Assembly: GCF_014653115.1 (NCBI RefSeq)
Contig: NZ_BNAD01000001.1
Location: 620,001 to 684,000, forward strand
Reading direction: 5' to 3'
Source of the DNA: Nocardioides flavus (ex Wang et al. 2016)
GTDB taxonomy: Bacteria > Actinomycetota > Actinomycetes > Propionibacteriales > Nocardioidaceae
DNA length: 64,000 nucleotides
Positions within the stretch are counted from its first letter, which is position 1, and every line of letters begins with the position of its first letter. The translations under genes and the position numbers were made by a program. The notes beneath the pieces are model-generated. The model saw only the letters and a list, made by a program, of their open reading frames with translations, ran no database searches and was not told the origin of the DNA. Below are positions 26,480-34,842 of the stretch, in pieces.

Positions 26480-26560
26480 CTTCTAGTCCTTTCCGTACGG
26501 TTCTCGGCCGTTGCAACGGGCTGGAACCCGCGGAACCACCGGTTGACCGGTGATCGCGAC
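26480..26560. repeat. 81-bp tandem direct repeat, copy 1
   Basis: From CTTCTAGTCC to GTGATCGCGAC; 78 of 81 bases match copy 2. Each unit contains the palindromes CCGTACGG, CCGTTGCAACGG (inside a larger GGTTC...GAACC hairpin) and ACCGGT-TG-ACCGGT. It lies between the marR and ppgK 3' ends, which converge, so it may help termination. Confidence 0.9.
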
Positions 26561-26570
26561 GCGGGGTGAG

Positions 26571-26651
26571 CTTCCAGTCCTTTCCGTACGGTTCTTGGCC
26601 GTTGCAACGGGCTGGAACCTGCGGAACCACCGGTTGACCGGTGATCGCGAC
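26571..26651. repeat. 81-bp tandem direct repeat, copy 2
   Basis: Second copy, separated from the first by 10 bp (26561-26570). The three substitutions are all C/T transitions, two of them in the hairpin arms or loop. It ends 16 bp before the ppgK stop. Confidence 0.9.
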
Positions 26652-26666
26652 AGGGACCGGGGCGGA

Positions 26667-27422
26667 TCAGTCCGGGCTACCGGCCTTGCGGTGCGCGACG
26701 AGCGCGGCGCCGACGATGCCGGCGCGGTTCTGCAGGGTCGCGGGCACCATCTCGGTGTCGACCCGGATCAGGTGGCCGAACTTGTCCCACGACTTGCTGA
26801 CCCCGCCGCCGATGACGAAGAGGTCGGGGGTGAAGAGGCGCTCGAGATGGCGGAAGTAGGTGGTGAGCCGCTCCGACCACGCCTCCCACGTGAGACCTTC
26901 GCGCTCGCGCGCGCTGGTGGCGGTCGTGACCTCCGCGACGGCTCCGTCGAGCTCGAGGTGGCCGAGCTCGGAGTTGGGCACGAGCTCGCCGTTCCAGATC
27001 ATCGCCGAGCCGATGCCGGTGCCGAGGGTGATGACCATGACCAGCCCGCGGCGGCCCTTCGCGGCGCCGTACTCCGCCTCCGCCAGACCGGCGGCGTCGG
27101 CGTCGTTGACGACGTGGACCTCACGGCCCAGAGCCTCGGTGAAGATCGCGTCGGCGTCCTCGCCGATCCACGACTTGTCGATGTTGGCGGCCGAGAGCAC
27201 GACCCCGTGGCGGACGATGCCGGGCACGGTGACCCCGACGGGCTTGGTGGAGGTCGCGAAGCTGCCGACGATCTCCTCGAAGACGCGGGCGACCGCCTGA
27301 GGCGTCGCCGGCTTCGGGGTGTCGATGCGGACCCGGTCGTGGGCGAAGTCGCCGACCTCGAGGTCGACAGGGGCGCCCTTGATGCCGGTGCCGCCGAAGT
27401 CGATGCCGAAGGGGTGTTCCAT
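26667..27422 (-). CDS. ppgK: Polyphosphate glucokinase (ROK family)
   Basis: 251 residues from an ATG at 27422. The N-terminal phosphate-binding block GIDFGGTGIKGAPVDLEVG, VNDADAAGLAEAEYGA with the catalytic Asp, LGTGIGSAMIWNGELVPNSE and LGHLEL match actinobacterial PpgK, which phosphorylates glucose with polyphosphate or ATP. Cytoplasmic. It stands alone, with the 81-bp repeats behind it. In-frame sequence upstream of 27422 has no conserved content. Confidence 0.92.
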   Translation of the reverse strand: MEHPFGIDFGGTGIKGAPVDLEVGDFAHDRVRIDTPKPATPQAVARVFEEIVGSFATSTKPVGVTVPGIVRHGVVLSAANIDKSWIGEDADAIFTEALGREVHVVNDADAAGLAEAEYGAAKGRRGLVMVITLGTGIGSAMIWNGELVPNSELGHLELDGAVAEVTTATSAREREGLTWEAWSERLTTYFRHLERLFTPDLFVIGGGVSKSWDKFGHLIRVDTEMVPATLQNRAGIVGAALVAHRKAGSPD

Positions 27423-27575
27423 GGCGCACAACCTATCGCCAGCGACCTGCGCCTGTGACGCGGGCAACAGGGCACGAGACACGGCGTACGTCGTTCGCCC
27501 GCGCGGGCGGTCTCCCCGGCGCTAGCCTCCACGCACCCGCGTCGAGGGGAGCGGGTCGTCGCGGAGGGGGATTCG

Positions 27576-28967
27576 GTGGTGACACGCGTGTCGAAGGTGG
27601 CCGCACTGCAGGAGCTCGGGCTGGGACTCTCGGCGCAGGGCCGCTTCGAGGAGGCCCTCGTCTCGCTGCAGGAGGCGGAGGCGCTCGCGCACCGGGTGCG
27701 GTTCGGGATGGGCCCCTTCCTCGTCCCCGACGTCGTGCATGCCCGTGCATCGGTCTTGTACGACGCGGGGCGCTGGGAGGACGCCGTCGACGTCGCGCGC
27801 GAGGCAGCGCGGCTGCGGCGTGCGACCGGGTCGACGGACTCCGACCAGCTCGCGCGACTCTCGGACTCGCTCGAGCTGGAGGCCAACAGCCTGACCCGGC
27901 TGCAACGGCTCCAGGAGGCCGACGCGGTCAGTGCCGAGGTGATCTCGATGCGGGCACGGCTGCCCTGGTCGGAGCGGGCACGCGCGCTCCTCAACCGTGC
28001 GGCCATGCTGACCGAGGCCGGCCGGCACGCCGAGGGCCTCGAGGCCGTGCTGGAGCTGGTGCGCAGCGCGCGTGACCGGCCCGCCTCCGACGGCGGCGAC
28101 GCGACGTACTCCTCGGGGCTGGTCAACCTGGCCGTCCAGCTGCGGATGAACGGGCGCTGGCACGAGGCGGTCGAGGTGCAGCAGCTCGCGATCGGCGAGG
28201 TGCGCCTGGCCGCGCACGTCGGCGGCGACGACGTGCAGGCCGACCTCGCGATCGCCTTGGCCAACCTTGCCAACCTCCACCTGGAGTCGGGACGCCCCGA
28301 GGACGCCGAGGCGCCCGGGGCAGAGGCGCTCGCCCTGCGCGAGCGACTCGCACCGCGCTCCCTGTCGTCCCTGGCCGCGCTCACCGACAGCCTCAACAAC
28401 CACGGGATCGTGCTGGCCGAGCTCGGCCGCCCCGCCGAGGCCGAGCCCTTGGTCGCCCGATGCGTGGACCTGCGGCGACGCCTGCACGACGCCCAGCCGC
28501 GCGCCTTCGGGCGCGCGCTCGCCAACGCGCTGGTCACCCACTGCGACGTCCTCACCCGCTGTGGTCGTGCGGAGGCCGGTCTGGTCGCGGGGCGCGAGGG
28601 CGTCGAGATGCTGCGTCGGCTCGCCGCGGGTGACGTGCGGGCGTACGGACCCTGGCTGGCGGGCGGGACCGACACGCTCGCGGAGGCCACCGCCGCGGCG
28701 CTCGGCGCGGACCGGGCCCTCGCGGTCACCGAGGAGTCGGTCGACCTCGCCCGGCGGGCCCTGGCCGACAATCCGGCGGGCTTCGCGAGCTCGCACGCCA
28801 CGATCCTGCTCGCCGCCGCCGAGCGTCACGCCGCCGACCAGCCCGAGCAGGCACGCGGCTGGGCGGGCGAGGCCCTTGACCTGGTGAGCGCGCTCTCGGC
28901 AGCCGAGCCGGAGGCGTACGCCGTGGTGCTCGAGCGGGCGCGGCGGGTGGCGGCCTCGCTGGGCTGA
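27576..28967 (+). CDS. TPR-repeat protein, unknown function
   Basis: 463 residues made almost entirely of helical tetratricopeptide-like units, for example ELGLGLSAQGRFEEALVSLQ, ASVLYDAGRWEDAVDVAREA, RAAMLTEAGRHAEGLEAVLE, NLAVQLRMNGRWHEAVEVQQ and NLHLESGRPEDAEAPGAEAL. No DNA-binding, NB-ARC or enzymatic domain is attached. Such proteins mediate protein contacts; partners cannot be inferred because both neighbours (ppgK and alkB) are separately transcribed. The GTG at 27576 is used; a second GTG (27579) follows immediately. Confidence 0.8.
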   Translation: MVTRVSKVAALQELGLGLSAQGRFEEALVSLQEAEALAHRVRFGMGPFLVPDVVHARASVLYDAGRWEDAVDVAREAARLRRATGSTDSDQLARLSDSLELEANSLTRLQRLQEADAVSAEVISMRARLPWSERARALLNRAAMLTEAGRHAEGLEAVLELVRSARDRPASDGGDATYSSGLVNLAVQLRMNGRWHEAVEVQQLAIGEVRLAAHVGGDDVQADLAIALANLANLHLESGRPEDAEAPGAEALALRERLAPRSLSSLAALTDSLNNHGIVLAELGRPAEAEPLVARCVDLRRRLHDAQPRAFGRALANALVTHCDVLTRCGRAEAGLVAGREGVEMLRRLAAGDVRAYGPWLAGGTDTLAEATAAALGADRALAVTEESVDLARRALADNPAGFASSHATILLAAAERHAADQPEQARGWAGEALDLVSALSAAEPEAYAVVLERARRVAASLG

Positions 28968-28996
28968 GCCGGACGTGGTTTACAGACGGAGAACCC

Positions 28997-29037
28997 TTGT
29001 CAAGGTGGGTTTACACATCGTATCTTCATGTAAACCC
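28997..29037 (+). promoter_or_regulatory. Promoter and palindromic operator of the alkB-tetR operon
   Basis: A -35 TTGTCA (28997-29002) and -10 TATCTT (29021-29026) are spaced 18 bp apart. They are overlapped by the inverted repeat GGGTTTACA (29007-29015) / TGTAAACCC (29029-29037), and a further half site GGTTTACA lies at 28977-28984. The -10 sits inside the inverted repeat, a layout expected for TetR repression; the tetR gene is the second gene of the operon. Confidence 0.7.
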
Positions 29038-29057
29038 CACGGCAGGAGGTCAGGCAG

Positions 29058-30524
29058 ATGCCCGGATATCCCACCCGACTCGCCCCCAGCGGCACGGTCC
29101 CCGACGGCACCACCGAGCTCTGGAAGGACCGCAAGCGCTACCTGTGGCTGATCGGGCTGGTGGTGCCGAGCCTGGCGTTCGTCGCCTTCGGCGGGTACGC
29201 CGCGACCGGGTGGGGCGTGTGGTTCTGGGTCGGCCCGATCGTCATCCTCGGCATCGTGCCGGCGATCGACCTGGTCGCCGGGCTCGACCGCTCGAACCCG
29301 CCCGACGACGTGATCGAGGCGCTGGAGCAGGACCGCTACTACCGCTGGATCACCTACCTCTTCCTGCCGATCCAGTACGCAGGCTTCCTGGCCGCGATGG
29401 CCGTCGTCGGCGGGTGGGACGCCTTCGGGATCCTCGCCGACCAGCCGCTGTCGACGCTGGACGAGGTCGGCCTCGCGATCTCGATCGGCTGCATCGGCGG
29501 CATCGGCATCAACACCGCCCACGAGCTCGGCCACAAGAAGGAGGCCAACGAGCGCTGGCTGTCCAAGATCGCCCTGGCGCAGGTCTTCTACGGCCACTTC
29601 TACATCGAGCACAACCGTGGCCACCACGTCCGCGTCGCTACCCCCGAGGACCCGGCCAGCGCCCGGCTGGGCGAGAACTTCTACCAGTTCTGGCCCCGCA
29701 CGGTCGGCGGCTCCCTGAAGTCAGCCTGGCGCCTGGAGAAGCGCCGCCTCGCGCGCCGCAAGCAGAGCCCGTGGCGACTGGACAACGACGTGCTCAACGC
29801 GTGGCTGATGACGGGAGTGCTGTGGGCCGCCGTGGTCGCGGCCTTCGGCGTCGAGGTGCTGCCCTTCCTCGTCATCCAGGCGGTCGTCGGCTTCTCCCTC
29901 CTCGAGGTCGTCAACTACATGGAGCACTACGGGATGCTGCGCCAGAAGGTCGGCGAGGGCGACCGGCAGCGCTACGAGCGGGTGCTGCCCAGCCACAGCT
30001 GGAACTCCAACAACATCGCGACCAACGTGCTGCTCTACCACCTGCAGCGCCACAGCGACCACCACGCCAACCCCACCCGCCGCTACCAGACGCTGCGCGA
30101 CTTCGAGGAGAGCCCGGTGCTCCCGACGGGGTACGCCGGGATGATCGTCCTGGCCATCGTGCCCGCCGTCTGGCGCCGGGTGATGGACCAGCGCGTCGTG
30201 GACCACTTCGGCGGCGACGTCACGCTCGCCAACATCAGCCCGCGCAAGCGGGAGAAGTACCTGGCTCGATACGGCGGAGCGGTCGCCGACCCGGGTCTCG
30301 TGACGGGCGCAGAGCGCCTTCCTCGACCCACGGAGGGTGAGGTGCTCGCCGCCCGCTGCCCGAGCTGCGAGTACGTCTACGAGGTCGCGGCCGGGGACGA
30401 GCACGAGGGCTTCGCGGCCGGCACCGCCTGGGCCGACATCCCCGACGACTGGTGCTGCCCGGACTGCGGCGTGCGCGACAAGGTCGACTTCGTGCCGTGC
30501 GAGCCGGAGCGGTCGGTCGCCTGA
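29058..30524 (+). CDS. alkB: Alkane 1-monooxygenase AlkB fused to C-terminal rubredoxin
   Basis: 488 residues, ribosome-binding site AGGAGGT. The membrane di-iron hydroxylase part (about 1-400) has the histidine boxes HELGH (155-159), EHNRGHH (184-190), NYMEHYG (286-292) and RHSDHH (331-336), with about six membrane helices. The C-terminal ~55 residues are a rubredoxin with C434-x-x-C437 and C467-x-x-C470 holding one iron, which supplies electrons. It oxidises the terminal carbon of alkanes to alcohols. AlkB-rubredoxin fusions are known from Nocardioides, Dietzia and relatives. Confidence 0.96.
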   Translation: MPGYPTRLAPSGTVPDGTTELWKDRKRYLWLIGLVVPSLAFVAFGGYAATGWGVWFWVGPIVILGIVPAIDLVAGLDRSNPPDDVIEALEQDRYYRWITYLFLPIQYAGFLAAMAVVGGWDAFGILADQPLSTLDEVGLAISIGCIGGIGINTAHELGHKKEANERWLSKIALAQVFYGHFYIEHNRGHHVRVATPEDPASARLGENFYQFWPRTVGGSLKSAWRLEKRRLARRKQSPWRLDNDVLNAWLMTGVLWAAVVAAFGVEVLPFLVIQAVVGFSLLEVVNYMEHYGMLRQKVGEGDRQRYERVLPSHSWNSNNIATNVLLYHLQRHSDHHANPTRRYQTLRDFEESPVLPTGYAGMIVLAIVPAVWRRVMDQRVVDHFGGDVTLANISPRKREKYLARYGGAVADPGLVTGAERLPRPTEGEVLAARCPSCEYVYEVAAGDEHEGFAAGTAWADIPDDWCCPDCGVRDKVDFVPCEPERSVA

Positions 30525-30562
30525 CGGTCCGAGCGTACGCCGGGGGCTCCTAGACTCGGCGC

Positions 30563-31123
30563 ATGCCCGAGACCACCCGCGACCGCATCATCGCGGCGGC
30601 CGTCGAGATGACCACCTCCTCGGGATGGGCGTCCGTCACGATGGCGCGCCTCGCCGAGGCGGCCGGGGTGAGCCGGCAGACCGTCTACAACGAGGTCGGG
30701 TCCAAGCCGGCGCTCGCCGAGACGATGATCCTCGAGGAGCTGGCGCGCTTCCTGCAGGTCGTCGAGGAGGCGTTCGACGCCCGGCCCGACGACCTCACCG
30801 GAGCCATCGAGCGAGCGGTGACCGACGTGCTCACCTATGCGAGCGCCAACAAGCTGCTGCACGCCGTGGTCAGCGCCACCCACGGGGCCGACACCGAGCT
30901 GCTGCCGCTGCTCACCACCAACGCCGGCTCCCTCCTCGAGGTCGCCAAGGACGTGATCGGCGCCCGCGTGGCGCCGTACTCCTCCGGTCTGGACCCCGAG
31001 CACGTCGATCCGGCCATCGACATGGTCGTCCGCGTCGTGCTCAGCCACGTCATGCAGCCCTCGGGGTCGCCGGAGAAGACCGGCGCCGACCTCGCGTGGC
31101 TGGCGACGCGGGTGCTCGGCTGA
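30563..31123 (+). CDS. TetR-family regulator, likely of alkB (AlkX-like)
   Basis: 186 residues. N-terminal helix-turn-helix about 5-50: RDRIIAAAVEMTTSSGWASV, MARLAEAAGVSRQTVYNEVG. The C-terminal ligand domain includes LEELARFLQVVEEAFDA and VTDVLTYASANKLLHAVVSA. It lies 38 bp downstream of alkB in the same direction. In Dietzia and Rhodococcus a TetR gene directly after alkB-rub (AlkX) represses the operon and responds to fatty acids. The inverted repeat over the alkB promoter is the likely target. Confidence 0.88.
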   Translation: MPETTRDRIIAAAVEMTTSSGWASVTMARLAEAAGVSRQTVYNEVGSKPALAETMILEELARFLQVVEEAFDARPDDLTGAIERAVTDVLTYASANKLLHAVVSATHGADTELLPLLTTNAGSLLEVAKDVIGARVAPYSSGLDPEHVDPAIDMVVRVVLSHVMQPSGSPEKTGADLAWLATRVLG

Positions 31124-31148
31124 GCCCGGCGGTCGGGCAGGTGCGGGC

Positions 31149-32537
31149 GTGAGCACGGTCGCCTGGGGCACGCCGTCCGCGCGCGGCGTCGTCGCTGCCG
31201 CGGCACTCGGCTCGGGGCTGACGCTCCTGGACGGCACGGTGGTCAACGTCGCGCTCCGCACGATGGGCGAGGACCTCGACGCCTCGCTGGCGCAGCTGCA
31301 GTGGATCACCAACGGCTACTTCCTCGCCCTCGCCTCCCTGATCCTCCTCGGTGGTGCGCTGGGGGACCGGTTCGGCCGACGGCGGGTCTTAGTGGTCGGC
31401 ACGGTGTGGTTCGCGCTCGCCTCGCTGCTGTGCGGGCTGGCGCCCACCGCGGACGTGCTCGTCGCCGCGCGGGTGCTGCAGGGGATCGGCGGTGCGCTGC
31501 TCACCCCGGGGAGCCTGGCGATGATCCAGGGCGCCTTCCGCACCGAGGACCGCGGCCGGGCGATCGGCGCGTGGTCGGGTCTCGGCGGCATCGCCGCCGC
31601 GCTGGGCCCGCTCGTCGGCGGGCTGCTCATCGACCACGCCTCGTGGCGGTGGATCTTCCTCATCAACCTCCCGCTGGCCGCCGTGACCGTGTGGCTCGCG
31701 CACCGGTGGGTGCCGGAGAGCCGTGACCCTCGCGCGCACGGCCGGTTCGACGTCCCGGGTGCGGCCCTGGCCGCGCTCACGCTGGGCGCCACCACATGGG
31801 CGCTGACCGACGCCGGCGGGTCGGTGACCCCCTGGGCGGTCGCCGGCGGGGTCGCAGCGGCGATGGCGTTCGTCGCCGTCGAGCGTCGGACCCGGTCGCC
31901 GATGGTGCCGCTGGGCCTGTTCGCCGACCGCACCTTCGCCGCGGCCAACCTGATGACGCTGGTGGTCTACGCCGCGCTCGGGGCGATCCTGTTCTTCCTC
32001 GTCCTGCAGCTCCAGGTGGTCGGGGGCCACACCGCCCTCGAGGCAGGCCTGGCGACGCTGCCTATCACGGTCTGCATGCTGCTGCTCGCCTCCCGCGGTG
32101 GGGCGCTCGGCCAGCGCATCGGCCCACGGGTCCCGATGGCGCTCGGACCGGTCGTGATGGCGGTGGGCACCCTCTGGCTGCTGCGCGTGGGTCCCGACGT
32201 CGCCTGGTGGCGCGACGTCGCGCCCGGTCTCACCGTCTTCGGCCTCGGGCTCGCGCTGATGGTCGCCCCGCTGACCGCCACCGTGCTGGCGGCGGCCCCC
32301 GACGAGGTGGCGGGCGTCGCGAGCGGGATCAACAACGCGCTGGCGCGGACCGGGTCCCTGCTCGCCGTCGCCGCCCTGCCGATGGCAGTGGGGCTCGCCG
32401 GCGACGACTACCGCGACCCGGCACTCCTCGACGCGGCGTACGGCTCCGCGGTCCTCGCCTGCGCGGCCCTGCTCGTGGTGGGCGGCCTGATCTCGTGGAT
32501 CACGATTCCGCGGCGCCTCCAGACACCGACTGCCTAG
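31149..32537 (+). CDS. MFS multidrug efflux transporter, DHA2 (EmrB/QacA) type
   Basis: 462 residues with 13-14 hydrophobic segments. Motif A is GGALGDRFGRRRVLVVG, and motif C lies in GLGGIAAALGPLVGGLL. TLLDGTVVNVALRTMGEDL is the typical DHA2 first helix. GTG start at 31149. Proton-driven export of drugs or toxic compounds. It follows tetR by 25 bp, so it may belong to the alkane operon and be co-regulated; substrate unknown. Confidence 0.9.
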   Translation: MSTVAWGTPSARGVVAAAALGSGLTLLDGTVVNVALRTMGEDLDASLAQLQWITNGYFLALASLILLGGALGDRFGRRRVLVVGTVWFALASLLCGLAPTADVLVAARVLQGIGGALLTPGSLAMIQGAFRTEDRGRAIGAWSGLGGIAAALGPLVGGLLIDHASWRWIFLINLPLAAVTVWLAHRWVPESRDPRAHGRFDVPGAALAALTLGATTWALTDAGGSVTPWAVAGGVAAAMAFVAVERRTRSPMVPLGLFADRTFAAANLMTLVVYAALGAILFFLVLQLQVVGGHTALEAGLATLPITVCMLLLASRGGALGQRIGPRVPMALGPVVMAVGTLWLLRVGPDVAWWRDVAPGLTVFGLGLALMVAPLTATVLAAAPDEVAGVASGINNALARTGSLLAVAALPMAVGLAGDDYRDPALLDAAYGSAVLACAALLVVGGLISWITIPRRLQTPTA

Positions 32538-32546
32538 GGTCGGGGC

Positions 32547-33770
32547 ATGGGCGTACTACGGGGTGCCGGGGCGGCAGCGACCGCCGTCCTCGCCGTGCTC
32601 CTCGTCGCGTGCAGCGACCCGGCCGCCCCGAAGGCGCCCGACGCCACCCCGGCGTCACCGGTCACCGAGCCCACCGCCGACCCGACCGAGCCCTCCTCGA
32701 CCGCGCCGGTCGCCGACCCCGCGCACGCGGTCGACCCGCCCGGTGAGCGTGAGGGGCGGTTGTGGAGCGCCGACATCCTCGTCCAGTGGAACAAGCCCAT
32801 CGACGACGCGCTGCTCGAGCGGATCGAGGGGCTGGAGGGCGTCGCGCACACCGAGCGCATCGGCCTGGGCCAGGTGAGCCTGGAGAACCAGGTCCTCACC
32901 GTCGCGGCGGTCGACCCGGCCGGCTATCGCAACTTCACCCGTGCCGAGGTCGCCGACCTCCAGGAGGCCTGGGACCGCGTGGCCGGGGGCGAGCTGGCGA
33001 CCGAGGCGCGCGTGGCTCGCCGGCTCGCGGACGCCGACGGGAGGATCCGGCTCGGCATCGACGACGACGCACCGGCCCTGCACGTCGGGGCGTACACCCC
33101 CCAGATCCCCACCATCGACATGGTCGTCAACACCGCGTGGGCCGAGGACATCAAGATGGCCACCGACAACGGGCTGCTCATCTCGACCGACGGCACCGCC
33201 CCCGCCACCATCCGGCGCCCCCTCGAACGGCTGGTGGGCCGGGACGCGTCGGTCCAGATGCTCGACGTCGCCTCCCGCCTGGGCCTCGACCCCGACGCGA
33301 AGCTCACCGCGATCCCCACCGGCGGCACGCTCGGCAGCGTCGTCGGCACCTTCCGCTACACCGTGATCGGAGGCGGACGCATCGCGCCGGACCCGGCGTG
33401 GGTCGCCGCCCACATCCGCACCGAGGTCGTGCCGATCCTCGGCAGCGTCACCTGCCACAAGGACCTGTTCCCGCAGCTGCGAGCCGCGCTGCTGGAGGTG
33501 GAGCAGCGCGGGCTGGCGGACGCGATCGACCCGCGCCAGTACGCCGGGTGCTACTACCCCCGGTTCATCGCGAACACGACCACGCTGTCCAACCACTCCT
33601 TCGGCCTCGCCCTCGACCTCAACACCGCCGGCAACCAGCGCGGCACGGTCGGTGAGATCGACCGCGACGTGGTGGCGATCTTCAAGCAGTGGGGCTTCGC
33701 GTGGGGCGGCGACTGGCGCTGGACCGACCCGATGCACTTCGAGCTGAGCGAGGTCAAGCGGGTGGGCTGA
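32547..33770 (+). CDS. Lipoprotein with M15-type D-Ala-D-Ala carboxypeptidase domain
   Basis: 407 residues: signal peptide with lipobox LLVA-C22, a Thr/Pro-rich linker (about 25-65), a ~200-residue middle region of unknown fold, and a C-terminal M15-like peptidase domain from about 300. Zinc ligands are expected in TLSNHSFGLALDLNT (H and D) and in the final WTDPMHFEL (H). FAWGGDWRWTDPMHFE is a characteristic VanY/M15 ending. It would trim peptidoglycan stem peptides at the outer membrane face. Ten bp separate it from the MFS gene. Confidence 0.83.
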   Translation: MGVLRGAGAAATAVLAVLLVACSDPAAPKAPDATPASPVTEPTADPTEPSSTAPVADPAHAVDPPGEREGRLWSADILVQWNKPIDDALLERIEGLEGVAHTERIGLGQVSLENQVLTVAAVDPAGYRNFTRAEVADLQEAWDRVAGGELATEARVARRLADADGRIRLGIDDDAPALHVGAYTPQIPTIDMVVNTAWAEDIKMATDNGLLISTDGTAPATIRRPLERLVGRDASVQMLDVASRLGLDPDAKLTAIPTGGTLGSVVGTFRYTVIGGGRIAPDPAWVAAHIRTEVVPILGSVTCHKDLFPQLRAALLEVEQRGLADAIDPRQYAGCYYPRFIANTTTLSNHSFGLALDLNTAGNQRGTVGEIDRDVVAIFKQWGFAWGGDWRWTDPMHFELSEVKRVG

Positions 33771-33793
33771 CGGCCCGTCGCTAGGGTCGGCAC

Positions 33794-34771
33794 ATGCTGG
33801 CAGTCCAGGTCGTCACGCCCACCGGTCCCACCGACGTGCAGGTGCGGGAGGTGGACCCGCCGGTCCCGGGGCCGCACGACGTGCTCGTCGAGGTGCACAG
33901 CGTCGGGGTCGCGTTCCCGGACCTGCTGCTGAGCCGCGGGGAGTACCAGTTCAAGCCGGAGCCGCCGTTCACCCTCGGCGTCGACTTCGCCGGCGTCGTC
34001 CTCGACCCCGGCTCCCCGGAGTCCAGCGGGTTCACCGTGGGCCAGCGGGTGGCGGGCGTGAACCTCAACGGCGGCGCGGCCGAGCAGGTCGCCAACCCGG
34101 CGATCTTCACCTTCGCGCTGCCCGACTCCCTGTCGTACGACGAGGGCGCGGCGCTGCCGATGAACTACCTGACCGCGCTGTTCGCGCTGGAGGAGCGAGG
34201 GGGCCTGCGCGAGGGCGAGACGGTCCTGGTCCACGGCGCAGCCGGCGGTGTCGGCACCGCCACCCTCCAGGTCGCGAAGGGCCTCGGCGCCCGGACGATC
34301 GCCGTCGTCAGCACCGACGAGAAGGCCGCGTTCGCCCGCGCCGCGGGAGCCGACGAGGTCGTCGTCGGACCGGACTTCAAGGACGCCGTCAAGGAGCTCA
34401 CCGGCGGGAAGGGCGTCGACGTGGTGCTCGACGTCGTCGGGGGCGACGCCTTCACCGACTCGCTGCGCTGCCTGGCCGAGCAGGGCCGGGTGCTGGTGGT
34501 CGGGTTCGCCGCCGGTCAGGGCATCCCCGAGGTCAAGGTCAACCGGCTCCTGCTCGGCAACACCGACGTCCGCGGCGTCGGCTGGGGGGCGTACGCCATG
34601 ACCCGCCCGGGCTACATGCAGCAGCAGTGGCACCGGCTCGCGCCGATGATCGAGTCCGGGGTCGTGAAGCCTCCGATCGGCGCGACGTACGACCTCGCCG
34701 ACTTCGGGCGGGCGCTCGTCGACATGGACGAGCGCCGGACCCTCGGCAAGTCGGTCGTACGGGTGCGCTGA
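33794..34771 (+). CDS. Zinc-free quinone oxidoreductase-like MDR protein
   Basis: 325 residues. GroES-like N-terminal domain (PHDVLVEVHSVGVAFPDLLL, GVDFAGVV) and a Rossmann domain with VLVHGAAGGVGTATLQVAKG. The zinc-binding cysteines of alcohol dehydrogenases are absent, which places it with NADPH:quinone oxidoreductases. AVVSTDEKAAFARAAGADEV fits NADPH binding. Cytoplasmic. It is 23 bp after the M15 lipoprotein gene, and the M13 peptidase gene follows by 71 bp. Confidence 0.9.
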   Translation: MLAVQVVTPTGPTDVQVREVDPPVPGPHDVLVEVHSVGVAFPDLLLSRGEYQFKPEPPFTLGVDFAGVVLDPGSPESSGFTVGQRVAGVNLNGGAAEQVANPAIFTFALPDSLSYDEGAALPMNYLTALFALEERGGLREGETVLVHGAAGGVGTATLQVAKGLGARTIAVVSTDEKAAFARAAGADEVVVGPDFKDAVKELTGGKGVDVVLDVVGGDAFTDSLRCLAEQGRVLVVGFAAGQGIPEVKVNRLLLGNTDVRGVGWGAYAMTRPGYMQQQWHRLAPMIESGVVKPPIGATYDLADFGRALVDMDERRTLGKSVVRVR

Positions 34772-34842
34772 GCCGCCCCCGGCCGAGCCCACGGGCACCC
34801 GGCCCCGACACGAGCTCGACCTTCGGAGCTAAGGTCGGGCGC

